Positions 9,771 through 18,964 are shown, numbered from the stretch's first letter. The stretch: 64,000 nucleotides of DNA from Deinococcus aerophilus (GCF_014647075.1 NZ_BMOM01000002.1:1-64000); one strand, 5' to 3'. The notes: generated from the sequence alone by a model not told the origin. Numbers and translations are program-made.

Positions 9771-11142
9771 CCTGTCTGTCCATTTTGCCGGTATCCGCGC
9801 GCCCAATCCGTTCTGGCTGGCCTCCGCGCCGCCCACCAACAGCGGCGCCCAGATTCACCGCGCCTTCGAGCACGGCTGGGGCGGAGCGGTGTGGAAGACC
9901 ATCGGCGCGCCGGTGCTGAACATCAGCAACCGCTACGCCGGTCTGAGCGTGGGGGGGCAGCGGCTGCTCGCCATCAACAATGTCGAACTCATCAGCGACC
10001 GCCCGCTGGACGTGAACCTGCGCGAGATCGCCGAGATCAAGCGGCTGTGGCCCGACCGCGCCGTGATCGTCTCGGCGATGGTGGACGCCAGCCCCGAGGC
10101 GTGGCGCGAGATCGTCATGATGATCGAGGACACCGGCGCCGACGGCATCGAGCTGAACTACGGCTGTCCGCAGGGCATGAGCGAGCGCGGCATGGGCGCG
10201 GCGGTGGGGCAGGTGCCCGAGATGTGCGAGCTGAACACCCACTGGGTCACGTCCATCACCCGGTTGCCGGTGATTGTCAAGCTCACGCCCAATGTCACGC
10301 ACATCACCGATTCGGCACACGCCGCCATCGCGGGCGGAGCACACGCCCTGTCCCTGATCAACACCATCAACTCGGTCATGAGCGTGGACCTCGACACCCT
10401 GCAGATCACCCCCAGCATCGGCGGGCGCGGCACCCACGGCGGCTACGCGGGGCCCGCGGTCAAGCCGATTGCGCTGAACATGCTCACCGAGCTGCTGACC
10501 GACGAGGGCGTGCTCAGGAGCGGCGTGCCGGTGTGTGGCATGGGCGGCATCCAGACCTGGCGCGACGCCGCCGAGTTCCTCCTGCTCGGCGCGGGGGCCG
10601 TGCAGGTCTGCACCGCCGCCATGCACCACGGCTACCGCATCGTGGAGGACATGATCGACGGCCTGAGCAACTGGATGGACGACAAGGGCTTTGCGGCGCT
10701 TCCCGACCTCACCGGGCGGGCGCTGCCGCAGGTGAGCACCTTCGGTCAGCTGGATCTGGGCTATCAGGCGGTCGCGCGCATCGACCCGGACCGGTGCATC
10801 CAGTGCAACCTGTGTTACGTGGCCTGCAACGACACGGCGCACCAGTGCATTGATCTGGTGGCCCCGGGCGGCGTGCGGGTCAATCCCGGCTACGACCCGC
10901 GCGTCAATGGCCGGGCGGTGGCCGACACCCGCCCCACGCCCGTGGTGCGCGAACCCGACTGCGTGGGCTGCGCGCTGTGCGCCAACGTCTGTCCGGTGGA
11001 CGGCTGCATAGAGATGGTCAGTGTGCCCAGCACCCAGGAGCACGTCAGCTGGGATCAGCTCACTGCCCGGCGTCCCGAGATCGCCAGCAGCTGGGAGGCG
11101 ATGATGGCCTACCGCAAGGAGCAGGGCATCGAGATCCACTGA
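9763..11142 (+). CDS. preA: NAD-dependent dihydropyrimidine dehydrogenase, catalytic subunit
   Basis: The 459-residue protein reduces uracil and thymine to the dihydro forms, the first step of the reductive pathway. Residues 1-310 form the FMN-binding dihydroorotate-dehydrogenase-like barrel (LNYGCPQGMSERGMGAA and GMGGIQTWRDA are clear). The C-terminus carries two [4Fe-4S] motifs, CIQCNLCYVAC and CVGCALCANVCPVDGC. The two-subunit PreT/PreA form replaces the single long chain of animals. It is translationally coupled to preT and 54 bases precede the hydantoinase gene. Confidence 0.95.
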   Translation: MADLSVHFAGIRAPNPFWLASAPPTNSGAQIHRAFEHGWGGAVWKTIGAPVLNISNRYAGLSVGGQRLLAINNVELISDRPLDVNLREIAEIKRLWPDRAVIVSAMVDASPEAWREIVMMIEDTGADGIELNYGCPQGMSERGMGAAVGQVPEMCELNTHWVTSITRLPVIVKLTPNVTHITDSAHAAIAGGAHALSLINTINSVMSVDLDTLQITPSIGGRGTHGGYAGPAVKPIALNMLTELLTDEGVLRSGVPVCGMGGIQTWRDAAEFLLLGAGAVQVCTAAMHHGYRIVEDMIDGLSNWMDDKGFAALPDLTGRALPQVSTFGQLDLGYQAVARIDPDRCIQCNLCYVACNDTAHQCIDLVAPGGVRVNPGYDPRVNGRAVADTRPTPVVREPDCVGCALCANVCPVDGCIEMVSVPSTQEHVSWDQLTARRPEIASSWEAMMAYRKEQGIEIH

Positions 11143-11196
11143 CCTCCCCCCCGGCCAGCGCCCCTCCCCCACCTTCCATCCCGCGAGGTCAGACCC

Positions 11197-12618
11197 ATGG
11201 CACTGCTCATCCAGAACGGCGAGATCGTCACTTCGGACCAACGGTACACGGCGGACATCCTCATCGAGGGCGAGACCATCACGCAGATCGGGGAGGAGCT
11301 GGACGTGCCCGACGGTGCGGAGGTCATCGACGCGTCGGGCCAGTACGTCTTCCCCGGCTTCATCGACCCGCACGTCCACGTGCATCTGCCGTTCATGGGC
11401 ACCTTTGCCAAGGACACCCACGCGACCGCCTCGCAGGCCGCGCTGATCGGCGGCACGACCACCTTCATCGAGATGCTCGCCCCCGCCGCCAGCGAAACGC
11501 TGAGGAGCGGGTGGCAGACCTGGACCGACAAGGCGCACGGCCACAGCGCATGCGACTACACCTTTCATATCGGGGTGACGCGCTGGGACGGGGAGACCGA
11601 GCAGACGCTGCGCGAACTGGTCTCCGGCGGGATGACCTCCTTCAAGGTGTTCCTGGCCTACAAGGACGCGTTCGGAATCGAGGACGCGGCGCTGTTCAAC
11701 ACGCTGAAGCTGGCCCGAGAACTGGGCGTGGTGGTCACGGCCCACTGCGAGAATGCCGAGCTGGTCTCGCAGTTGCAGGCCCAGTTGCTGGCCGAGGGCA
11801 AGACCGGCCCCGAGTGGCACGAACCCAGCCGCCCCGAGCAGGTCGAGGCCGACGGCACCGCCCACTTCGCCACCTTTCTGGAGATGACCGGCGCGGAGGG
11901 CTACGTGGTCCACCTGTCCAATGCCCGGGCCCTGAAGGCGGCGCTCGACGCCCGGCAGCGCGGCGTGAAGCTGCACATCGAATCGGTGATTCCACATTTT
12001 CTGCTGGACAGGACCTTTGCCGAGCGGCCCGGCGTGGAGGGAGCGAAATACGTGATGAGCCCGCCGCTGCGCGACAGGGCCAATCAGGCGGCGCTGTGGA
12101 AGGCCCTGAAGAACGGGGACATCGACACGGTGGCGACCGACCACTGCCCCTTCGACGTGGAGCAGAAGCGAATGGGCGACGGCAATTTCACCCTGATTCC
12201 CAACGGCATCCCGGCCATCGAGGACCGCGTGAACCTGCTGTACACCTACGGCGTGTGCCGCGGCGGGCTGAGCCTGAACCGCTTCGTGGACGCGGCGAGC
12301 ACCCGCGCCGCGCAGATCTTCGGGCTGTATCCCAAGAAGGGCGCGGTGCAGGTCGGCTCGGACGCCGATCTGGTGATCTACGACCCGGGTTACCGCGGCA
12401 CGGTCAGCGCGGCAACCTCGCACGTCAACAACGATTACAGCGGCTTCGAGGGCTTCGAGATTGAGGGGCGGCCCCGCGTGGTAACGGTGCGCGGCCAGAT
12501 CGCCGTGCGAGACGGGGAATTCGTGGGCGACCCCGGGCGCGGGCAACTGCTGCGCCGTCCGCCGCGCGTGGCCGACGGGGCGAACGAAGGTGCGCGCCGG
12601 GAACGGGAGCGGGGTTGA
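11197..12618 (+). CDS. hydA: Dihydropyrimidinase / D-hydantoinase
   Basis: This 473-residue amidohydrolase opens the dihydrouracil ring to N-carbamoyl-beta-alanine. All binuclear-metal ligands are present at canonical positions: His59 and His61 (DPHVHVHLP), the carboxylated Lys150 (SFKVFLAYK), His183, His239 and Asp315 (ATDHCPF). The last 25 residues are basic and low in complexity, normal for a variable tail. It may also act on hydantoins. It overlaps the TTG start of the ABC ATPase by 4 bases, which ties transport to catabolism. Confidence 0.95.
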   Translation: MALLIQNGEIVTSDQRYTADILIEGETITQIGEELDVPDGAEVIDASGQYVFPGFIDPHVHVHLPFMGTFAKDTHATASQAALIGGTTTFIEMLAPAASETLRSGWQTWTDKAHGHSACDYTFHIGVTRWDGETEQTLRELVSGGMTSFKVFLAYKDAFGIEDAALFNTLKLARELGVVVTAHCENAELVSQLQAQLLAEGKTGPEWHEPSRPEQVEADGTAHFATFLEMTGAEGYVVHLSNARALKAALDARQRGVKLHIESVIPHFLLDRTFAERPGVEGAKYVMSPPLRDRANQAALWKALKNGDIDTVATDHCPFDVEQKRMGDGNFTLIPNGIPAIEDRVNLLYTYGVCRGGLSLNRFVDAASTRAAQIFGLYPKKGAVQVGSDADLVIYDPGYRGTVSAATSHVNNDYSGFEGFEIEGRPRVVTVRGQIAVRDGEFVGDPGRGQLLRRPPRVADGANEGARRERERG

Positions 12619-13439
12619 CAGCCCCCTCGCTGTCCCCGGCCGTGCAAGACGCGGTGCAGCCTGCCGTGCACCTCAGGAATCTGAGCATGGTCTTCCGAGG
12701 AACCGGAGGCGACACGGTGGCCCTACAGGACGCCAACCTGGACATCGCACACGGCGAGTTCGTCAGCCTGATCGGACCCAGCGGCTGCGGCAAGACCACG
12801 CTGCTGCGGCTGATGGCCGACCTGATCACACCGACGAGCGGCGAACTGCTGGTGGGCGGCCAGACGCCCGCGCAGGCGCGGCAGGCCCGAGCCTACGGCT
12901 ACGTCTTCCAGGCTCCGGCCCTGCTGGAATGGCGCACCGTGCTGAACAACGTGCTGCTGCCGCTGGACGTGATGAACACCCCGAAGGCCCAGAGACAGGA
13001 CCGCGCCCACGAGATGCTGAGACTCGTTGGGCTGGAGGGTTTTGCGGGCCGTTACCCGTGGCAACTTTCCGGCGGGATGCAGCAGCGGGTGAGTATTGCC
13101 CGCGCCCTGGCCTTCGATCCAGGGCTGCTGCTGATGGACGAGCCCTTCGGTGCGCTGGACGAGATCACGCGTGAACACCTCAACGGCGAACTGCTGCGGC
13201 TATGGCAGGAAACCGGCAAGACGGTGGTGTTCGTGACCCACGGCATCGGCGAGGCCGTTTTTCTCAGCACCCGGGTGGTCGTGATGACCGCGCGGCCCGG
13301 CAAGATCGAGGGGGTTGTCGACATCGACCTGCCGTATCCGCGCAACCTGGAGACCCGCGAGACCCCACGCTTTTTTGAGCTGGCGACCCAGGTGCGCGAA
13401 CTGCTGCGCCGGGGCCACGGATTTGATGGAGCCGGCTAG
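12615..13439 (+). CDS. ABC transporter ATPase, nitrate/taurine/pyrimidine type
   Basis: The 274-residue ATPase drives the importer encoded by the next three genes. Walker A GPSGCGKT is at 54-61, the Q-loop YVFQAP near 96-101, the signature LSGGMQQ at 151-157 and Walker B LLLMDEP at 171-177. It belongs to the SsuB/TauB/ThiZ branch. The start is a TTG inside the hydA stop region. Context points to uptake of pyrimidines, dihydropyrimidines or hydantoins, since nothing in the operon handles sulfonates or nitrate. Confidence 0.92.
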   Translation: MTAPSLSPAVQDAVQPAVHLRNLSMVFRGTGGDTVALQDANLDIAHGEFVSLIGPSGCGKTTLLRLMADLITPTSGELLVGGQTPAQARQARAYGYVFQAPALLEWRTVLNNVLLPLDVMNTPKAQRQDRAHEMLRLVGLEGFAGRYPWQLSGGMQQRVSIARALAFDPGLLLMDEPFGALDEITREHLNGELLRLWQETGKTVVFVTHGIGEAVFLSTRVVVMTARPGKIEGVVDIDLPYPRNLETRETPRFFELATQVRELLRRGHGFDGAG

Positions 13440-14322
13440 CGTGCGTGCGCGCCCTTCCCCGATGGCCGGCAGCCTGGGTCCGATGCTGCTCGTGGCGCTG
13501 CTCGCCGCGCTGCTGTACTGGCCCCTGATGCTCGCCGTGAACGTGGGCGCGGCGCAGCGCACCCTGGACAGCGGAGCGGTACTGGACTGCCAGACGGCCC
13601 TGTCGTGCGCCACCCGGCTGCGTAATCCGGTGCTGCCTGCCCCGGCGCAGCTGGGAAACAGCCTGCGCGCCATGAGCGTGCCGCCGCTGGCCCCCACCAG
13701 CATGCCGTACAACACGCTGGTCACGGCGGGCGAGACGCTGGTGGGGTTGCTGATCGCCGTGGTGCTGGGGGTGGGACTGGCCGTGGCCCTGGTCGCCAGC
13801 CGCGCCTTCGAACGCGTGACCCTGCCGTGGCTGATCGCCTCGCAGACCGTACCGGTGATCGCGCTCGCGCCGATGCTGGCGGTGGTGCTGGGGCAGTACG
13901 GCGTGCAGGGCTGGTTGCCCAAGGCGCTGATCGCCGCGTACATCGCCTTCTTTCCGGTGGCGGTGGGCGTGGCGGCGGGCCTGCGCAGCCCCGACCCCAT
14001 GCAGGAAGACCTGCTCACCACCTACCGTGCCTCGGGCTGGCAAACCTTCTGGACGCTGCGGCTGCCCGCCAGCGTGCCGTTTCTGTTCACGTCGCTGAAG
14101 GTGGGCGCCACCGCCGCCCTGATTGGCTCGATTGTGGCCGAGATCAGCACCATCAGCTTCTCCGGGCTGGGCAAAATGCTCGCCGAGAACTCGCGGGCGT
14201 CCGACACGCTGGCGCTGTGGGTGATCATGCTGTACGGCGCGGGCCTGGGGATCGCGCTGGTGGCCGTGCTGGGCATGGTGGAAAGGTGGGTGACACCGTG
14301 GCAGGCCGGGCAGTCACGCTAG
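13426..14322 (+). CDS. ABC transporter permease (NitT/TauT family), first of two
   Basis: This protein of about 298 residues has six or so membrane helices and the EAA-like coupling loop near TYRASGWQTFWTLRLPASVP, typical of SsuC/ThiX permeases. The start is uncertain: ATG 13426 overlaps the ATPase gene by 14 bases, whereas GTG 13441 has GGAG 9 bases upstream and would remove five residues. With the second permease it probably forms a heterodimeric channel. Confidence 0.88.
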   Translation: MEPASVRARPSPMAGSLGPMLLVALLAALLYWPLMLAVNVGAAQRTLDSGAVLDCQTALSCATRLRNPVLPAPAQLGNSLRAMSVPPLAPTSMPYNTLVTAGETLVGLLIAVVLGVGLAVALVASRAFERVTLPWLIASQTVPVIALAPMLAVVLGQYGVQGWLPKALIAAYIAFFPVAVGVAAGLRSPDPMQEDLLTTYRASGWQTFWTLRLPASVPFLFTSLKVGATAALIGSIVAEISTISFSGLGKMLAENSRASDTLALWVIMLYGAGLGIALVAVLGMVERWVTPWQAGQSR

Positions 14323-15278
14323 GGCGGGGGCCGGCGGGCAGATGGCCCGGCCTGGGCGGCTGGCTGACGCTCGGGCTGGGCGTGGCCCTGCTGCTGAGCG
14401 CCGTGTGGACGGTCTGGGGGTTTGCTCTGGACAGCGTACCCCCGGAGCGCCGGGGCCTGAGCGTGGTCCTGCTCGTTGTGGGGCTGGCGGGCGGAATCTC
14501 CGGCCTGGCCCGAATCGCCCGCCGCACCGCCGGCCTGGTTCCGGCGCTGCTTGCCGCGCTGCTCACCTTGATTGCAGTGGAGGCGCTGCTGCGCGCCTAC
14601 GGAGTGCCGCCCGGCCTGATTCCCACGCCGACGCGGGTGCTCACCGCCCTGGCGACCTCGCGCGCGGTGCTGCTGGGAGACGCCCGCGTGACCTTCGTGC
14701 AGGAGGCGCTCGTCGGGTACCTGTTCGGCGCGGGGGCCGGAATTCTGGTCGCGCTGGCGGCGGTGCGTTTTCCCTTTCTGGAACGCGGAGCGCTGCCGTA
14801 CGCGGGGCTATTTTCCAGCATTCCCATCGTGGCGCTGGCCCCGGTCATTGTGAAAGCCTTCGGCCTGGAGTGGACGAGCAAGGCGATCATCGTGGGCATC
14901 ACGGTGTTCTTTCCGGTGGTGGTGAACGTGGTGCGCGGCCTGCAGAGTGCCAGTCCCCTGCTGCTGGACCTGATGCGGACCTACGCGGTCACGCCTGCCG
15001 CCTCGTTCCGGCTGGTGCGGGTGCCCAGCGCCCTGCCCTTCCTGTTCAATGCCCTCAAGATCGGCAGCACGCTGGCCCTCATCGGCGCCATCGTCGGCGA
15101 ATTCTTCGGCACCACCGGCCAGGGGCTGGGCTTCCGCATCCAGATCGAGGCTGGGCGCTTCAACCTGGACATCGTGTGGGCCGCCATCGTGATCGCCTCG
15201 GTGCTGGGCATCGCGTTCTACGGCGCGGTCAGCTGGCTCGAGGCGCGCTTCACGGGCTGGCATGCCCGCCGGCGCTGA
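14298..15278 (+). CDS. ABC transporter permease (NitT/TauT family), second of two
   Basis: The 326-residue permease starts at a GTG preceded by AAGGTGGG and overlaps the first permease by 25 bases. It carries two extra N-terminal hydrophobic stretches (about residues 15-35 and 50-75) before the conserved permease core with its coupling loop TYAVTPAASFRLVRVPSALP. The frame is open upstream, but that part has the look of an out-of-frame reading of the first permease. It pairs with the preceding gene. Confidence 0.88.
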   Translation: MAGRAVTLGRGPAGRWPGLGGWLTLGLGVALLLSAVWTVWGFALDSVPPERRGLSVVLLVVGLAGGISGLARIARRTAGLVPALLAALLTLIAVEALLRAYGVPPGLIPTPTRVLTALATSRAVLLGDARVTFVQEALVGYLFGAGAGILVALAAVRFPFLERGALPYAGLFSSIPIVALAPVIVKAFGLEWTSKAIIVGITVFFPVVVNVVRGLQSASPLLLDLMRTYAVTPAASFRLVRVPSALPFLFNALKIGSTLALIGAIVGEFFGTTGQGLGFRIQIEAGRFNLDIVWAAIVIASVLGIAFYGAVSWLEARFTGWHARRR

Positions 15279-15376
15279 GCGCCGCCTTATTTCACTCCTC
15301 AACGGCCCCTCCGTCTCCCGTGCACCGATGCTCCTCTCACCGTCACCCACTGCGCCCTGCGCGCCCGGAGGAATCC

Positions 15377-16447
15377 ATGAATAGAAGCGTCCTGTCCGCC
15401 CTGTCTGCCGTCCTCGCCGCCTCTGCCCTGGCGACGGCGGGCGCCGCCAATGTGCCGGTGAAGGTGCAGCTCAAGTGGTTTCCACAGGCGCAGTTCGCGG
15501 GCTTCTTTGTGGCCCAGGCCAAGGGCTTTTACAAGGCCGAGGGCCTGGACGTGACGCTGCTGCCCATTGGGGACCAGTCGCCGATCCAGACGGTGGCGAC
15601 GGGCGCAGCCGACTTCGGGACCACCTGGATCACCGACCTACTCACCGCCCGCCAGCAGGGATTGCCGGTGGTGCACATCGCCCAGCTGTTCCAGAAGAGC
15701 GGCTATACCCTGGTCGCCCTGAAATCCAGCAACCTCACCGATCCCAAGCAGTTCGCGGGCAAGCGCATCGGGGTGTGGCCCAGCGGCAACGAGTACCCGG
15801 CAGTGGCCCTGCTCAAGAAGTACGGCCTGAGCACCAGCCTGGACAGCACGGTGGCCAACCCCAGCGTGCAGGCGGTGACGTACCCCTTCGACCCCAGCCT
15901 GGTCTTTCCCGACAAGGTCGATCTGGTGAGTGCCATGACCTACAACGAGGTCGACCAGATCGTGGGGCTGGGCTATCCGCTGGATCGGCTCAAGATCTTC
16001 AATGTCAGTGATTTCGGTATCAACCTGCTCGAGGACCTGATGTTCACCACCCAACGGACGCTGGACAGCAAGAACTTCAAGAACAGCGGCCTGAGCGGGC
16101 AACAGGTGGCCGCCAAGCTGATACGCGCGACCCTCAGGGGCTGGAACTACGCCGTGGCGAACCAGAAGGAGGCCGTGCAGATCGTGCTGGTGAACTGCGG
16201 CAACACCTGCAAGGGCTCAGGCACCCGCGCCAGCGCCAGCGGCCACCAGACCTGGCAGATGGCCGAGGTCGCCAAGCTATACCGCGCCGGACAGACCCTC
16301 AAGGGCAACGCGGGACTGCTCGACCGGGTCACCTACGACGCCAACGTGAAGCTGCTCATGGACCTGGGCATCCTGAAAAGCGCCCCCAGCGCCGGGGCCG
16401 TGAACTACAGCGTGTGGGAGGCAGCCACTGGCAAGAAGGCGAGGTAA
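15377..16447 (+). CDS. ABC transporter substrate-binding protein, NMT1/THI5-like
   Basis: The 356-residue exported protein has a Sec signal peptide (residues 1-24, cut after ATAGA). The mature part begins with the NMT1/THI5 hallmark LKWFPQAQFAGFFVAQAKG. The fold binds pyrimidine-like ligands such as hydroxymethylpyrimidine in relatives, which agrees with the operon. ATG 15377 has GGAGG 5 bases upstream. It is the last transport gene. Confidence 0.92.
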   Translation: MNRSVLSALSAVLAASALATAGAANVPVKVQLKWFPQAQFAGFFVAQAKGFYKAEGLDVTLLPIGDQSPIQTVATGAADFGTTWITDLLTARQQGLPVVHIAQLFQKSGYTLVALKSSNLTDPKQFAGKRIGVWPSGNEYPAVALLKKYGLSTSLDSTVANPSVQAVTYPFDPSLVFPDKVDLVSAMTYNEVDQIVGLGYPLDRLKIFNVSDFGINLLEDLMFTTQRTLDSKNFKNSGLSGQQVAAKLIRATLRGWNYAVANQKEAVQIVLVNCGNTCKGSGTRASASGHQTWQMAEVAKLYRAGQTLKGNAGLLDRVTYDANVKLLMDLGILKSAPSAGAVNYSVWEAATGKKAR

Positions 16448-16481
16448 GCCCAGACCCAGGGAGCTCAGGGGAACGGAGGCG

Positions 16482-16487
16482 TAAGGT
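16482..16487 (+). promoter_or_regulatory. Candidate internal -10 before a tiny leader ORF
   Basis: TAAGGT fits TANNNT and lies 7 bases before the ATG of a 20-codon reading frame. No clear -35 is visible. It would allow the genes from 16.5 kb on to be expressed separately from the transporter. Confidence 0.3.
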
Positions 16488-16494
16488 GGGCGGC

Positions 16495-16557
16495 ATGCCC
16501 CTGATCTTCTCCGGACCCCGGCTCCCCTCCTCCGTTCCGCTCGGGCGGGCCGCATGA
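16495..16557 (+). CDS. Possible 20-residue leader peptide coupled to the acyltransferase gene
   Basis: The frame reads MPLIFSGPRLPSSVPLGRAA and its TGA overlaps the next ATG as ATGA. The upstream -10-like hexamer suggests a leaderless message, so ribosomes terminating here could restart on the acyltransferase gene, which has no Shine-Dalgarno of its own. Coding status is unproven. Confidence 0.3.
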   Translation: MPLIFSGPRLPSSVPLGRAA

Positions 16558-17570
16558 GCTCCTGGCCCGTGCAGGAAGGGGTGTTCGAGCTGGGCGACTG
16601 GCCCGCCGAACGGGGCGGCGTGATCCGCAGCGCCCGGCTGGCATGGCAGACGCACGGCACCCTGAACGAGGCGCGCGACAACGTGATCGTGTATCCGTGC
16701 AGCTACACGGCCACGCACGCGGGCCAGAGCTGGCTGATCGGCCCGGACGGGGTGCTAGACCCGGAGCGGTGGTTCATCGTCATTCCCGACATGTTCTCCA
16801 ACGGCGTGTCGTCGGGGGCAGCAGACACGCCGGAGTACCCGGGGGTGGTGACCGTGCGCGACAACGTGCTCGCGCAGGAGCGGCTGCTGCGCGAGGTCTT
16901 CGGGGTCACGCACCTCGCGGCCGTTTACGGCTTCTCGATGGGCGCCATGCAGGCGTATCACTGGGCGGCGCTTTTTCCCGATCGGGTCGAGCGGGCCATC
17001 GTCGTGTGCGGCAGCGCCCGCACCGCCCCACACAACCGGGTGTTCCTGTCCGGGCTGCTGCGAACGCTGGAGGCTGCGCCGGAGTATGTCGGAGGTGGCC
17101 AGTTCAGCGCGGTGCCGCACGCCTCGCTCAGAGCGTTCGGTCACATCTATGCCGGCTGGGGCCTGAGCCAGGACTTTTACCGCCAGGAGCTGTTTCGCAC
17201 CGTCCTGGGCGCACCCGATCTGGACACCTATCTGCAGACCGACTGGGAAGCCAGTTTTGCGGCCCGCGACGCGGCGAATCTGTATGCCCAGGCGCTCACG
17301 TGGTTCCACGGAGACATCAGCGCCAATGACCGCTACGGCGGCGACCTCGCCGCGGCGCTGGGGGCCATTGAGGCGCGGGTGCTGCTGATGCCCGGCGAGA
17401 CCGACCTGTATTTCCGGGTGGCCGACAACGCCGCCGAGCTCACTCAGCTGCGGCGCGGCGAGTTGCGGCCTATTCCCTCGGTGTGGGGTCACCGCGCGGG
17501 CAGTCCCGCCGGCCTGCCCGAGGAACTGGCCTTCCTCAAAGCGGCGGTGCGCGGCTGGCTGGCGGAATAA
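16554..17570 (+). CDS. Alpha/beta-hydrolase of the homoserine O-acetyltransferase (MetX) family
   Basis: The 338-residue protein has the MetX-type alpha/beta-hydrolase fold. The nucleophile elbow is GFSMG (Ser128) followed by AMQAYHWA, with Asp284 (GETDLYF) and His313 (WGHRAG) completing the triad. True MetX enzymes usually have GGSMGGMQ and a long lid, so this may be a divergent acyltransferase or a plain hydrolase. It sits between the pyrimidine importer and the N-carbamoyl hydrolase, so a role in methionine synthesis is doubtful. A substrate linked to the catabolic products is more likely, but that is inference. Confidence 0.82.
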   Translation: MSSWPVQEGVFELGDWPAERGGVIRSARLAWQTHGTLNEARDNVIVYPCSYTATHAGQSWLIGPDGVLDPERWFIVIPDMFSNGVSSGAADTPEYPGVVTVRDNVLAQERLLREVFGVTHLAAVYGFSMGAMQAYHWAALFPDRVERAIVVCGSARTAPHNRVFLSGLLRTLEAAPEYVGGGQFSAVPHASLRAFGHIYAGWGLSQDFYRQELFRTVLGAPDLDTYLQTDWEASFAARDAANLYAQALTWFHGDISANDRYGGDLAAALGAIEARVLLMPGETDLYFRVADNAAELTQLRRGELRPIPSVWGHRAGSPAGLPEELAFLKAAVRGWLAE

Positions 17571-17603
17571 CCGTTCCCTGAAGCCCACAGACCGCTTTTT
17601 GGG

Positions 17604-17609
17604 TAAGGT
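17604..17609 (+). promoter_or_regulatory. TAAGGT element before the amidohydrolase gene
   Basis: TAAGGT lies 5 bases before ATG 17615. It could be a -10 for a leaderless message, but AAGGTGG can also serve as a close-set Shine-Dalgarno sequence. Sequence alone does not decide between them. Confidence 0.25.
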
Positions 17610-17614
17610 GGATC

Positions 17615-18850
17615 ATGCCTCTAGATCCCGAACGGACGGTCCAGGAACTCAAGGCCCTGCGTGAGCTGACCGGTGACGAGCACGGTGCGCAGCGGGTGGC
17701 CTTCACCGACACCTGGGTGAGGGCGCGCGACTTTCTCAAGGAGAAGCTGGCCGAATTGCCTGTGGAGGTCCACACCGACGCGGCGGGCAACCTGTGGGCG
17801 ACCCTGCGGGGCGACTCGGAACAGGAACTGCTGATCGGCGGGCACATCGACAGCGTGCCCAACGGCGGCTGGCTGGACGGCTGCCTGAACACCCTGGCGG
17901 GCCTGGAAGTGCTGCGCCGCCTGAGCGAACAGGGCCGCCCCCCCGTGACGGTGCGGCTGGTGGACTGGGCCGACGAGGAGGGCGCGCGCTTTGGCCGCAG
18001 CCTGTACGGTTCGAGCGCGGCGGGGGGCAACATCGACCTTGCCGAGATGCGCAAACTCAGGGACCGTGACGGAGTGGGCCTGGAAGACGCCCTGGCCCGT
18101 GTGGGCATCACGCTCGCCGACGCTCCGCAGGCCCGCGATGAACTGAAAAACGCAGGGGCCTACCTGGAACTGCACATCGAGCAGGGGCCGGTGCTCGAGG
18201 GCCTGGGGCTGCCCCTGGGGGCGGTGCTGGGCACCTTCGGGGTCGAGCGGCACACCATTACCTTTCACGGTCAGGCGGCCCACTCGGGCAGCACGCCCAT
18301 GAACGTGCGGCGCGACGCCTTCCGGGCCGCCGGACAGCTTGCACAGGAGATCTACGCCATCGCCGAGCGGCACGGCGGGGTATGTACCATCGGCAGCTGC
18401 AAGACGCTTCCGGGCATCGTGACCAGCGTTGTGGAGACCTGTGAGGTCACGCTGGACCAGCGGCACCTGAACGCCGAACATCTGGCCGCCATGTGGTGGG
18501 AAGCGCAGGAAGCCGCGCGCCGCTTTGCCGAGGACGGCGGCTGCAGCGTGACCTTCGGGGACCTGTGGAACATCGAGCCCATTCCCTTTCATCCCGAGCT
18601 GATTGAGGCCGCCGACGCCGCGATCCTGGATATCGTGCCGCAAAGCCACCTGTTGCCCAGCGGCCCGCTGCACGACGCGGCAGAGGTGGCCCGTGCGGGC
18701 ATTCCGACGGTCATGCTGTTCGTGCAGAGCCTGCGCGGCATCAGCCACAACAGCATCGAAGACACCGAGGAGGAACACCTGCTCCTGAGCGTGCAGGCAC
18801 TTGACCGCCTGACGAGCCGGACGATCCAGTGGCTGGTCAGCCGGCGCTGA
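17615..18850 (+). CDS. N-carbamoyl-beta-alanine / N-carbamoyl amino acid amidohydrolase (M20 family)
   Basis: The 411-residue zinc or manganese enzyme removes the carbamoyl group from ureidopropionate, giving beta-alanine, CO2 and ammonia. M20/AmaB ligands are clear: His77 (GGHIDSVPNGG), Asp88 (DGCLNT), Glu121-Glu122 (WADEEGARF), His187 (LELHIEQGP) and a His in GISHNS near residue 377. The dimerisation lid (FGVERHTITFHGQAAHSG) is intact. This is the third enzyme of the reductive pathway, so context favours beta-ureidopropionase over allantoate amidohydrolase. Confidence 0.9.
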   Translation: MPLDPERTVQELKALRELTGDEHGAQRVAFTDTWVRARDFLKEKLAELPVEVHTDAAGNLWATLRGDSEQELLIGGHIDSVPNGGWLDGCLNTLAGLEVLRRLSEQGRPPVTVRLVDWADEEGARFGRSLYGSSAAGGNIDLAEMRKLRDRDGVGLEDALARVGITLADAPQARDELKNAGAYLELHIEQGPVLEGLGLPLGAVLGTFGVERHTITFHGQAAHSGSTPMNVRRDAFRAAGQLAQEIYAIAERHGGVCTIGSCKTLPGIVTSVVETCEVTLDQRHLNAEHLAAMWWEAQEAARRFAEDGGCSVTFGDLWNIEPIPFHPELIEAADAAILDIVPQSHLLPSGPLHDAAEVARAGIPTVMLFVQSLRGISHNSIEDTEEEHLLLSVQALDRLTSRTIQWLVSRR

Positions 18851-18913
18851 GTGCCGCCCGGCCCCTCCGCTGTCTGCCCTCCCCTGCCCCTCCTCCCTTC
18901 GCCAGGAGTTCCC

Positions 18914-18964
18914 GTGACCTTGCCCGTCCCCGCCCCTCCTTCCCGGCCTCAGCATGCTGCCTAG
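18914..18964 (+). CDS. Possible 16-residue leader ORF before pucR
   Basis: A GTG with AGGAG 6 bases upstream opens a 16-codon frame ending in QHAA at a TAG. It overlaps the ATG of the PucR gene (18954) in another frame. The PucR ATG has no ribosome site, so this short frame may carry ribosomes to it. It could equally be a mis-set start for PucR. Confidence 0.3.
   Translation: MTLPVPAPPSRPQHAA

Noticed and set aside
9586..12546. A 986-codon minus-strand open frame opposite preT, preA and hydA
   Set aside because: It is the antisense of three well-supported genes, has no domain motifs and is His/Arg/Gly-rich, as expected for a shadow frame in high-GC DNA.
13827..14297. A longer N-terminus for the second ABC permease
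   Set aside because: The upstream part is the first permease gene in another frame; the GTG at 14298 has a good ribosome site.
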